Below are positions 1-6,345 of a DNA stretch of 18,152 nt, in pieces. The position numbers and the translations under genes are program-made. The stretch is from Actinomycetota bacterium. GTDB lineage: Bacteria > Actinomycetota > Actinomycetes > Nanopelagicales > Nanopelagicaceae. A model generated the notes under the pieces. It saw only the letters and a list, made by a program, of their open reading frames with translations. It was not told the DNA's origin and ran no database searches. The stretch is taken from assembly GCA_947380835.1 (NCBI GenBank), contig CANCSL010000025.1:1-18152 (forward strand). The letters run 5' to 3'. Positions within the stretch are counted from its first letter, which is position 1; every line of letters begins with the position of its first letter.

Positions 1-888
1 GCGGCAACAACTTCGACAGTTTCTCAACTTCTTGGACGACCCACTCCGGTATTTTCACGAAACACCACTGACGCTTCTTACATGGCTCAAGTGGAAAGAA
101 TTAAGGAAGAAATCAGATCGGGTGAGGCCTTTCAGGTGGTGCTTTCTCAGCGATTTACGATGGATTGTTCGGCTGATTCATTAGATGTATACCGTGCGCT
201 GCGACTTCATAACCCAAGTCCTTATATGTATTTGTTGCGCTTTGAAAATGGTCTCGACATTGTTGGATCTAGCCCTGAGGCGCTTGTCAAGATTAAAGAT
301 CGCGAAGTCATGATCCATCCCTTGGCTGGTACTCGAAAGCGATCAGATGACCCCGAAATTGATCAACAAGTCGGTGAAGAACTATTGCAAGATCCCAAGG
401 AGCGCGCCGAACACCTAATGTTGGTGGACCTAGGTCGAAACGATTTAGGACGAGTGTGTTCCTCTGGATCAGTAGAAGTCGTTGAATTCATGCATGTAGA
501 GCGCTTCTCGCACGTCATGCATATTGTTTCAACCGTTGTTGGTGAACTCGCCCCGAATAAAACACCGATCGATGCTCTCTTTTCTGTCTTTCCGGCCGGA
601 ACGCTATCGGGCGCCCCAAAACCGCGGGCAATGGAAATCATCGAAAATTCTGAGCCCACTCGTCGCGGTATTTATGGTGGAACCATTGGTTATATAGACT
701 TTACGGGCAACATTGATACCTGCATCGCAATTCGCACAGCCGTGATTAAAGAGAACAAGGCTTACGTTCAATCAGGGGCCGGTATCGTGGCAGATTCAGT
801 TCCAGATATGGAAAACCAAGAGTGCCTTAATAAAGCCGCTGCAGTTTTAGGCGCAATAGCAGCCGCCAATGAAATGAAGCGCATATGA
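1..888 (+). CDS. trpE: Anthranilate synthase component I, 5'-truncated by window edge
   Basis: TrpE converts chorismate plus ammonia (from the glutaminase partner TrpG) to anthranilate, the first committed step of tryptophan synthesis. The reading frame is open from base 1 without a stop, so the ATG at 82 is an internal Met and not the start; about 295 C-terminal residues are visible of a family length near 500. The whole chorismate-binding domain is present: FQVVLSQRF, YMYLLR, GSSPEALVK, PLAGTRKR, LMLVDLGRNDLGRV, FPAGTLSGAPKPRAMEI, GIYGGTIGYIDF and QSGAGIVADSVP. The GAPK and DLGRNDLG motifs favour TrpE; PabB is the main alternative, but the adjacent trpCBA genes settle it. The stop overlaps the next start by ATGA at 885-888, so translational coupling is likely. 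The N-terminal Trp feedback site lies outside the window. Confidence 0.96.
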   Translation, partial: AATTSTVSQLLGRPTPVFSRNTTDASYMAQVERIKEEIRSGEAFQVVLSQRFTMDCSADSLDVYRALRLHNPSPYMYLLRFENGLDIVGSSPEALVKIKDREVMIHPLAGTRKRSDDPEIDQQVGEELLQDPKERAEHLMLVDLGRNDLGRVCSSGSVEVVEFMHVERFSHVMHIVSTVVGELAPNKTPIDALFSVFPAGTLSGAPKPRAMEIIENSEPTRRGIYGGTIGYIDFTGNIDTCIAIRTAVIKENKAYVQSGAGIVADSVPDMENQECLNKAAAVLGAIAAANEMKRI

Positions 889-1124
889 ACTCTCGAATGC
901 GCCTGCTCAGAATTATTATTCCCCTAATAATCGTGGCGATTGATATAAAAATCTTGCAGCACAGTTTTTCTTTAGCGCCTTTTGTAATATTGGTAGCAGC
1001 TGTTGGTTATTTTCTGGTGATAGTAATTGCGAACTCTGTTAAAAAAGGAAAAAGTTCAAAGTACGAACGTAAACCGCAATCTCCTTGGGGAGCTCTCAAC
1101 GAAGGAATCGACCCAACACTATGA
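885..1124 (+). CDS. Small two-helix membrane protein in the trp operon (possible reduced Trp-operon membrane protein)
   Basis: A 79-residue protein joined by ATGA overlaps both to trpE upstream (885-888) and to trpC downstream (1121-1124). It has two hydrophobic segments, at about residues 7-25 and 30-50, then a basic linker (KKGKSSKYERK) and the C-terminal tail SPWGALNEGIDPTL. Actinobacteria usually carry a larger membrane protein of unknown function (about 200 residues, four helices; Rv1610/TIGR02234 type) exactly between trpE and trpC. As I remember that family, it ends in a W-x-x-L-D-x-G-x-D-P-T-like tail, and the tail here fits. I infer a shortened member that has kept the last two helices and tail. 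The coding sequence is visibly more AT-rich than its neighbours (runs such as attattatt and gatataaaa). Biochemical function is unknown; the existence of the gene is supported mainly by its two-sided coupling. Confidence 0.8.
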   Translation: MNSRMRLLRIIIPLIIVAIDIKILQHSFSLAPFVILVAAVGYFLVIVIANSVKKGKSSKYERKPQSPWGALNEGIDPTL

Positions 1125-1894
1125 GTTCTGTTCTTTCCTCAATCATTGAAGGCGTGCTAGAAGATGTGGCCGAGCGCAAACGATCAACTCCACATTTCAA
1201 CCAAGAATTAGCATCAGCCGGACCGGTCCTTGATGCGTATTCGGCCTTAACGCGAGATTCGATCGCACTCATTGCTGAGGTTAAGCGTTCATCTCCTTCG
1301 AAAGGACCGTTGGCAGCCATCGCAGACCCCGTGGCATTAGCGGTCGACTATCAAGAATCTGGTGCAAGCGTTGTCAGCGTTCTCACTGAACGCCGCCGCT
1401 TTGGCGGATCGATTGCTGATTTGATCGCGATCCGAAAAGAGCTGCAGATTCCCATTTTGCGCAAAGATTTTATTGTCACCGAATACCAGATTGAAGAGAC
1501 CCGAGCCATTGGGGCAGATTTGATCCTGCTTATTGTGGCTGGCCTTTCTCAAACTCAACTGGTTGATTTCCACCAAATGGCCACTGAACTGGGACTCCAT
1601 GTGCTCGTTGAAGTTCACGACCGCGAAGAGATAGAGCGGGCGATGGAAATTTCCCCGCGCATCATCGGCGTAAATGCTCGAAATTTGAAGACCTTAGAAA
1701 TCAGCGATACCGCCTTTCGAGAATTGATTCCACTTATTCCTTCAGAAATCACTCGGGTTGCAGAGTCCGGTATATCCGAGCGAGCCCAAGTCGTTGAGGT
1801 AGAAAACTTGGGAGCCCGAGCCATTTTGGTAGGAGAGACCCTGGTCAAGGCCAGAAATACCCGTGACGGCATCGAACGATTGTTGGGGATGTAA
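1121..1894 (+). CDS. trpC: Indole-3-glycerol-phosphate synthase
   Basis: TrpC closes the indole ring: 1-(2-carboxyphenylamino)-1-deoxyribulose 5-phosphate to indole-3-glycerol phosphate, which feeds the TrpA alpha site. The ATG at 1121 gives 257 residues beginning MSSVLSSIIEGVLED, the usual actinobacterial N-terminus, and makes an ATGA overlap with the preceding stop; an in-frame GTG at 1085 would add 12 residues (GSSQRRNRPNT) unlike the family. TIM-barrel active-site residues are all visible: E53 and K55 in IAEVKRSSPSKG, K115 in ILRKDF, E164 in LVEVHD, N185 in GVNARNLKTL, S216 in AESGI, and the phosphate-binding GARAILVGE near residues 231-239. It is monofunctional: no fused TrpF domain. It is followed after 29 bp by trpB. 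Confidence 0.96.
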   Translation: MSSVLSSIIEGVLEDVAERKRSTPHFNQELASAGPVLDAYSALTRDSIALIAEVKRSSPSKGPLAAIADPVALAVDYQESGASVVSVLTERRRFGGSIADLIAIRKELQIPILRKDFIVTEYQIEETRAIGADLILLIVAGLSQTQLVDFHQMATELGLHVLVEVHDREEIERAMEISPRIIGVNARNLKTLEISDTAFRELIPLIPSEITRVAESGISERAQVVEVENLGARAILVGETLVKARNTRDGIERLLGM

Positions 1895-1923
1895 GAGACC
1901 TTGTCTTCTGAGAGGATACGGGG

Positions 1924-3144
1924 ATGACCACGAGCAAAGGCCTGATCGAAAGTGACATTCTTGGACATTTTGGACCCTATGGCGGTCGATTTGTTCCCGA
2001 AGCCCTCATTGGCGCCCTAGACGAATTAGCAGCGGCGCATCTTTCGGCACAAAGCGATCCGATCTTTCAAGCCGAACTGGCCGAATTGCACCGCACTTAT
2101 ACGGGTCGTCCTAGCATTCTGACCGAAGTACCAAGGTTTGCCGAGCACGCCGGTGGCGTCCGAATCCTCTTGAAGCGGGAAGACCTCAACCACACGGGCA
2201 GCCACAAAATTAACAATGTATTAGGACAAGCTCTGCTGACCAAGCGCATGGGAAAGAAGCGCATCATCGCCGAGACCGGGGCGGGCCAACATGGCGTTGC
2301 CTCTGCAACGGCAGCGGCTCTCTTTGGCTTGGAATGTGTTGTCTACATGGGCGAGGAAGACACCAAGCGTCAATCACTCAATGTCGCCCGCATGAAACTC
2401 CTCGGCGCAGATGTGATTCCCGTGACTCAAGGATCTAAAACGCTCAAAGATGCCATCAACGAGGCGATGCGCGATTGGGTCACCAATGTTGAGACAACGC
2501 ATTATCTCTTGGGTACCGTTGCCGGACCTCATCCTTTTCCAACGATGGTCCGCGACTTCCACAAAATTATTGGCGAAGAGGCCCGCGCCCAAGTCCTCGA
2601 ACTCACTGGACAACTTCCAGATGCGGTCTTGGCCTGTGTTGGTGGCGGCTCAAACGCAATCGGCATTTTTCATCGTTTCATTTCCGATGTTGGCGTTCGC
2701 CTTATTGGCTTAGAAGCCGGCGGCAGGGGAGTTGCAACTGGTTTTCATGCGGCGACCATTACTGGGGGCACCCCAGGTGTGCTGCACGGTACTCGCTCCT
2801 ATGTTCTTCAGGACGAGAACGGACAAACTGTTGAATCTCACTCCATCTCGGCAGGCTTGGATTATCCGGGCGTTGGCCCCGAGCATGCTTACTTGCACGA
2901 CATTGGGCGTGCGGAATACCGCGCAATTACCGATGATGAAGCGATGTCTGCTTTCGCACTTCTGTGTAAGACTGAAGGAATCATTCCAGCCATTGAAACC
3001 GCCCACGCTCTTGCAGGCGCGATTCACGTAGGTAAAGAGTTGGCCGATGCTGGTCACAAGGATGCAGTCCTTCTTATTAATCTTTCTGGCCGTGGTGATA
3101 AAGATGTACAGACGGCCGCCGAATATTTTGGTATCCCACTATGA
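1924..3144 (+). CDS. trpB: Tryptophan synthase beta chain
   Basis: TrpB condenses indole, channelled from TrpA, with L-serine to make L-tryptophan using pyridoxal phosphate; it works in a cytosolic alpha2-beta2 complex. At 406 residues it is full length. K95 in HTGSHKINN is the PLP Schiff-base lysine; ETGAGQHGVA, CVGGGSNAIG (the PLP phosphate loop) and the terminal SGRGDKD are all present. The start at 1924 has an upstream AGAGG (1911-1915) at 8 nt spacing and gives a normal N-terminus (ILGHFGPYGGRFVPE). It is the only gene in the trp cluster preceded by a real gap (29 bp) rather than an overlap. The stop overlaps trpA by ATGA (3141-3144), which suits equimolar subunit synthesis. It looks like ordinary TrpB1 rather than the stand-alone TrpB2 form. 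Confidence 0.98.
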   Translation: MTTSKGLIESDILGHFGPYGGRFVPEALIGALDELAAAHLSAQSDPIFQAELAELHRTYTGRPSILTEVPRFAEHAGGVRILLKREDLNHTGSHKINNVLGQALLTKRMGKKRIIAETGAGQHGVASATAAALFGLECVVYMGEEDTKRQSLNVARMKLLGADVIPVTQGSKTLKDAINEAMRDWVTNVETTHYLLGTVAGPHPFPTMVRDFHKIIGEEARAQVLELTGQLPDAVLACVGGGSNAIGIFHRFISDVGVRLIGLEAGGRGVATGFHAATITGGTPGVLHGTRSYVLQDENGQTVESHSISAGLDYPGVGPEHAYLHDIGRAEYRAITDDEAMSAFALLCKTEGIIPAIETAHALAGAIHVGKELADAGHKDAVLLINLSGRGDKDVQTAAEYFGIPL

Positions 3145-3941
3145 GCCTCACACCGCTTCAACAATTATTTGTTAATCTAAAAAGCGAAAACCGAGCGGCG
3201 TTGATTGGTTACGTGCCCGCTGGTTTTCCCTCTAAGCGTGAATGCATTGAAGTTATTAAAGCGATGGTTGCTGGTGGTGTTGATGCGATCGAAATTGGGT
3301 ACCCATACTCTGACCCAGTTATGGACGGTCCCATTATTCAGGCCGCCGCAGATCAATCTTTGCGGGGCGGCACTGGTGCCGCTGATGTCTTTGAGGTACT
3401 GAAGGCGACTACAGACCTAGGTGTTCCTGCCGTTGTTATGACATATTGGAACCCCATCGAAAGATATGGCATAGAAAATTTCGCTCGAGATTTAAGCTCG
3501 GCTGGAGGTTCTGGTGTTATCACGCCAGATCTAACGATCGAAGAATCTCTTCCCTGGGCTAGCGCTGCAGAAAAGCATGGAATCAATCGCATTTATGTAG
3601 TAGCTCCCAGCACCGTGGGGCAACGATTGGCAGATGTCACGCAGCAGTGTTCTGGCTTCGTGTATGCCGCCAGTTTGATGGGCGTAACTGGAACCCGTAC
3701 TTCTGTTTCTGCCGGAGCCGAAGCCCTGGTGGCTCGAGTCCGAGAGGTAACCGATAGCCCCATTTCAGTAGGTTTGGGTGTTTCCACTCGCGAGCAGGCG
3801 CACGAAGTTGCGCGTTACGCAGATGGCGTGATCGTCGGATCTGCCTTTATCCGCTTGATTCAAGAATCCTCTTCCTTTGCCGAGGGTTTGCTGAAAGTCC
3901 AAGAACTAGCCGCCGAATTAGCCGACGGCGTTCGGCGATAA
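3141..3941 (+). CDS. trpA: Tryptophan synthase alpha chain
   Basis: TrpA cleaves indole-3-glycerol phosphate into indole and glyceraldehyde 3-phosphate and passes indole through the tunnel to TrpB. The 266-residue TIM barrel is full length. Catalytic E51 lies in DAIEIGYPYSDP and D62 in VMDGPIIQAA, matching E49 and D60 of the enteric enzyme. Further motifs are GYVPAGFPS, GVITPDLTIEE, YAASLMGVTGTR and the phosphate-binding VGLGVSTREQA and DGVIVGSAFI. The start is fixed by the ATGA overlap with trpB. This is the last gene of the visible trp cluster; the next gene starts 72 bp later with its own ribosome binding site, and I see no convincing T-tailed terminator in the gap, so read-through into the envelope genes is possible. 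Confidence 0.97.
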   Translation: MSLTPLQQLFVNLKSENRAALIGYVPAGFPSKRECIEVIKAMVAGGVDAIEIGYPYSDPVMDGPIIQAAADQSLRGGTGAADVFEVLKATTDLGVPAVVMTYWNPIERYGIENFARDLSSAGGSGVITPDLTIEESLPWASAAEKHGINRIYVVAPSTVGQRLADVTQQCSGFVYAASLMGVTGTRTSVSAGAEALVARVREVTDSPISVGLGVSTREQAHEVARYADGVIVGSAFIRLIQESSSFAEGLLKVQELAAELADGVRR

Positions 3942-4013
3942 TCCCGCTTGTTTCAGGGTAAGTTTTCCTCAAGAAATTAATCGCGCACATCGCATCACTG
4001 AACGGGAGTTAAC

Positions 4014-4688
4014 GTGGCACAGAAGAGCGGCGGAGATAAGGGAACTCGAGTTCTTGTTATCGGCATGGTGGTATTTGTAGTTTTAGTCGGCGTTATATTT
4101 TCAGTGGTAAGCGCGAATAATCGCAATCACGTAACCATGCCATCCTCGGTCTCTAAGGCTGATGGCAATGGAATTGCTTTTAACACCTCAGCAAAACCAA
4201 AGATCGATATCTGGGAAGATTTTCAATGCCCAGTTTGCCAACGTTTCGAAGCAACCAATAACGATTACATCAACCAGATTGTGAAGGCCGGAAAAGCTAA
4301 AGTCGTATTCCACATAATGTCTTTCATTGGTGCCGAATCTGTCACTGCGGCGGCCGCAAGTGCATGTGCTGCCGATGCTGGAAAGTTCTTGGAGTTCCAC
4401 CGAGCTCTCTATGTCAATCAACCGACAACCGAAAACTCAGGACAGTGGACTGACCCGACTCTGATTATTTTGGGTGGAACTGCTGGAATCACATCTAAAG
4501 ATTTCGCAAGTTGCATCTCCAGTGGCAAGTATCTCAACTGGACCAAGACTGTAGAAGCAGATGCAGCCAAGAAGGGCATCAACGCGACACCAACAGTTTT
4601 CGTTAATGGCAAAGAAATTAACCGAAACACTCAATACATGGATCCTGCTGCGTTTAAGGCAGTTCTCAAGGCTGGTGGAATTGCTTAA
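4014..4688 (+). CDS. Membrane-anchored DsbA-like thioredoxin-fold protein
   Basis: A 224-residue extracytoplasmic thiol-disulfide oxidoreductase of the DsbA/thioredoxin_4 type. Residues 12-33 form one hydrophobic segment (VLVIGMVVFVVLVGVIF) with positive residues before it, so an uncleaved N-terminal anchor with the catalytic domain outside is likely. The active site is CPVC at C72-C75 in DFQCPVCQRFE, and the cis-proline is in NATPTVFVNGKE. Two further cysteines lie at SACAADAG and FASCISS. The start is GTG at 4014, chosen because GGGAG (4004-4008) sits 5 nt upstream. Actinobacteria often have a DsbA-like gene just before lgt. Whether it oxidises secreted proteins or isomerises or reduces them cannot be told from sequence. 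Seven bases after the stop codon's first T, a hairpin arm is already complete (4687-4704), preceding lgt. Confidence 0.88.
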   Translation: MAQKSGGDKGTRVLVIGMVVFVVLVGVIFSVVSANNRNHVTMPSSVSKADGNGIAFNTSAKPKIDIWEDFQCPVCQRFEATNNDYINQIVKAGKAKVVFHIMSFIGAESVTAAAASACAADAGKFLEFHRALYVNQPTTENSGQWTDPTLIILGGTAGITSKDFASCISSGKYLNWTKTVEADAAKKGINATPTVFVNGKEINRNTQYMDPAAFKAVLKAGGIA

Positions 4689-4704
4689 AGGCGTTTTCGC
4701 CTTT
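4687..4704 (+). other. Perfect hairpin at the dsbA-like/lgt junction
   Basis: AAAGGCG (4687-4693), loop TTTT (4694-4697), CGCCTTT (4698-4704): a perfect 7-bp stem with a 4-nt loop. The 5' arm includes the last two bases of the dsbA-like stop codon, and the 3' arm ends five bases before the lgt ATG. It is not followed by a T-run, so a canonical intrinsic terminator is unlikely. It occupies the place where the lgt ribosome binding site should be, so a role in setting lgt translation or in mRNA processing is possible. The structure is seen in sequence; the role is inference. Confidence 0.5.
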
Positions 4705-4709
4705 GCCCG

Positions 4710-5549
4710 ATGAGACTCTTTATCCCGACTCCAAGTACTTCGGTACTGGAGTTGGGAAGTCTTACCATCCATTTTTATGCGCTGGCTATTTTGCTGGGGA
4801 TTATCTCTGCTCTTCTGATTGCTCGAAATCAATATTCCCGTAGCGGTGGAGATAAAGAAGAAATTTCTGATTTAGCTCTTTGGACCATTCTCGCTGGAAT
4901 TGTTGGTGGGCGGCTGTATCACGTCATCACTTCGCCGGATGCTTACTTTGGAACTGGTGGACGCCCCCTCAATGCTTTAAAAATTTGGGAAGGCGGGATG
5001 GGAATTTGGGGCGCCGTGGCACTCGGTGGCGCAGTTGCTTATTTCCTCTTCCGCTCCAGACCACGTTCGCGGTCATTTGCAATCTTGGCCGACGCTTTAG
5101 CGCCATCGCTTTTGGTTGCGCAGGGAATTGGGCGTTGGGGCAATTGGTTTAATGGCGAACTCTTTGGATCGCCGACCACCCTGCCCTGGGGTTTGGAGAT
5201 ACCCTTGGGATCACGTCCCGTCGGCTATGAGACCTTTGCAACTTTCCACCCCACCTTCCTGTACGAGTCGCTGTGGTGCTTTGCCGGAGCATTGATTTTG
5301 TTGAAAGTCCCACTATTTCAGCGGTTACGGCCGGGATATCGCTTCGTGGCCTATGTAGCCATCTACACCCTGGGTCGGACCTGGATTGAGGCGCTTCGTA
5401 TTGACGATGCTCACCATATTTTTGGACTGCGTCTGAATCTTTGGGTCAGCGGGACGCTGTTAGTGATTTCGGTCGGGGCGCTCATTCGCCGTGGACTCGG
5501 TCACAGCCCAGTTTTGGATAAGAACGGAGAGGTAGACTCAAGTACATGA
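4710..5549 (+). CDS. lgt: Prolipoprotein diacylglyceryl transferase
   Basis: Lgt transfers diacylglycerol from phosphatidylglycerol to the lipobox cysteine of prolipoproteins, the first step of lipoprotein maturation at the membrane. The protein has 279 residues and seven or so hydrophobic segments. The signature GRWGNWFNGELFG spans residues 141-153, with R142 and N145 aligned to the essential R143 and N146 of E. coli, and HPTFLYES starts at 180. The loop that reads HGG around H103 in E. coli is GMGIWGA here, a Trp replacing the His; I recall the same in other actinobacterial Lgt proteins. The start at 4710 gives a typical N-terminus (IPTPSTSVLELG) but has no Shine-Dalgarno; a hairpin at 4687-4704 stands there instead. 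The stop overlaps the next gene by ATGA (5546-5549). Confidence 0.96.
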   Translation: MRLFIPTPSTSVLELGSLTIHFYALAILLGIISALLIARNQYSRSGGDKEEISDLALWTILAGIVGGRLYHVITSPDAYFGTGGRPLNALKIWEGGMGIWGAVALGGAVAYFLFRSRPRSRSFAILADALAPSLLVAQGIGRWGNWFNGELFGSPTTLPWGLEIPLGSRPVGYETFATFHPTFLYESLWCFAGALILLKVPLFQRLRPGYRFVAYVAIYTLGRTWIEALRIDDAHHIFGLRLNLWVSGTLLVISVGALIRRGLGHSPVLDKNGEVDSST

Positions 5550-6253
5550 TTGAAGATGTCCACCTGCGCAATAAAGAGCACCGCACCCATAAAGCCGGCT
5601 GGCTTCGCGCCGCCGTACTTGGTGCCAATGACGGACTGATCGCAACTGCCAGCTTGATGATTGGTGTCTCCGCGGCTCGCGTCACCTCCAGTTTCTTAAT
5701 TACAGCCGCGGTGGCTGGAATTGTTGCTGGTGCCATGTCTATGGCGGTCGGCGAATATATTTCGGTGCGCTCTCAAAGTGACATCGAAGAATCCGATCGC
5801 TTGCTGGAGATCCAGCATCTGGCTGCCGATCCCGAGGGCGAACTCGAAGAACTAGTTCACATTTATATGAACCGAGGCCTCACTCGAGAATTAGCCGAAC
5901 AGGTTGCTCAAACCATGCACGAAAAGGACGCCCTTGAGGCTCACCTGCGCGATGAGCTCGGCCAATTTGAGCACACCAAGGCGCGCCCGGTTCAGGCTTC
6001 CATCGCTTCATCGATCAGCTACACCGCCGGCGGAATTGTTCCTTTCCTTGGGGCGCTGGCCCCAACTATGGGCGCAAAAGTCTGGTCGATCGTCGGATTC
6101 ACCATAGTCGGACTCATCGGCACCGGAATTGTCAGTGCCAGACTGGCTGGCTCTGGCGTAGTCAAAACCACCTTGCGCATCCTCATCGGCGGCAGCGTCG
6201 GCATGGCGATTACCGCCGGAATCGGATCATTGGTACATCTCTCCGGAATCTAG
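5546..6253 (+). CDS. VIT1/CCC1-family Fe2+/Mn2+ transporter
   Basis: A 235-residue integral membrane protein of the vacuolar iron transporter family, which moves Fe2+ or Mn2+ out of the cytosol. The first helix carries the family motif GANDGLIATASLMIGVSAA (residues 26-44) and the second has AGAMSMAVGEYISVRSQSD (61-79). A hydrophilic, Glu-rich helical hairpin at about 95-143 (EGELEEL, LTRELAEQV, HEKDALEAHLRDELG) corresponds to the cytoplasmic metal-binding domain. Three more hydrophobic segments follow, at about 152-174, 178-198 and 208-232. The order of parts and length are normal for the family. It is coupled to lgt by an ATGA overlap, a placement seen in other actinobacteria and probably not functional. 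Metal preference (Fe or Mn) cannot be assigned. Confidence 0.9.
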   Translation: MIEDVHLRNKEHRTHKAGWLRAAVLGANDGLIATASLMIGVSAARVTSSFLITAAVAGIVAGAMSMAVGEYISVRSQSDIEESDRLLEIQHLAADPEGELEELVHIYMNRGLTRELAEQVAQTMHEKDALEAHLRDELGQFEHTKARPVQASIASSISYTAGGIVPFLGALAPTMGAKVWSIVGFTIVGLIGTGIVSARLAGSGVVKTTLRILIGGSVGMAITAGIGSLVHLSGI

Positions 6254-6276
6254 TTGCTACGCTTGCGTGCTCGTGC

Positions 6277-6304
6277 TTGGCGGTTGCCTAGCCTCGAGTA
6301 GGTT
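6277..6304 (+). promoter_or_regulatory. Candidate promoter for gltB-gltD-pyk
   Basis: TTGGCG (6277-6282), 16-bp spacer, TAGGTT (6299-6304) in the 92-bp gap between the VIT1-like gene and gltB. Both boxes are imperfect matches to a housekeeping sigma-70/HrdB-type promoter, and a TSS about 7 bp downstream would leave a leader of about 35 nt before the gltB GTG. A shifted -35 at TTGCCT (6284-6289) would give a spacer too short. This is inferred from position and partial consensus only. Confidence 0.35.
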
Positions 6305-6345
6305 TGTTGGGCCATCGACGTCCCGACCGTTCACAAGGAGCGATC

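Noticed and set aside
1085..1120. GTG at 1085 as the trpC start
   Set aside because: It would overlap the preceding small gene by 40 bp and add 12 residues unlike TrpC; ATG 1121 makes an ATGA overlap and the standard N-terminus.
3942..4013. Possible terminator after trpA
   Set aside because: Only short, distant pairings (CTTG/CAAG, TCCCG/CGGGA) and no T-tract after a stem; not enough to call.
4437..4832. 131-residue minus-strand open frame across the dsbA-like/lgt junction
   Set aside because: Antisense to two conserved genes and contains no recognisable domain or start signal.
6304..6345. TTG at 6304 as the gltB start (1520 residues)
   Set aside because: No ribosome binding site precedes it and it overlaps the candidate -10 box; GTG at 6346 has AAGGAG at ideal spacing and gives the usual short propeptide before the catalytic Cys.
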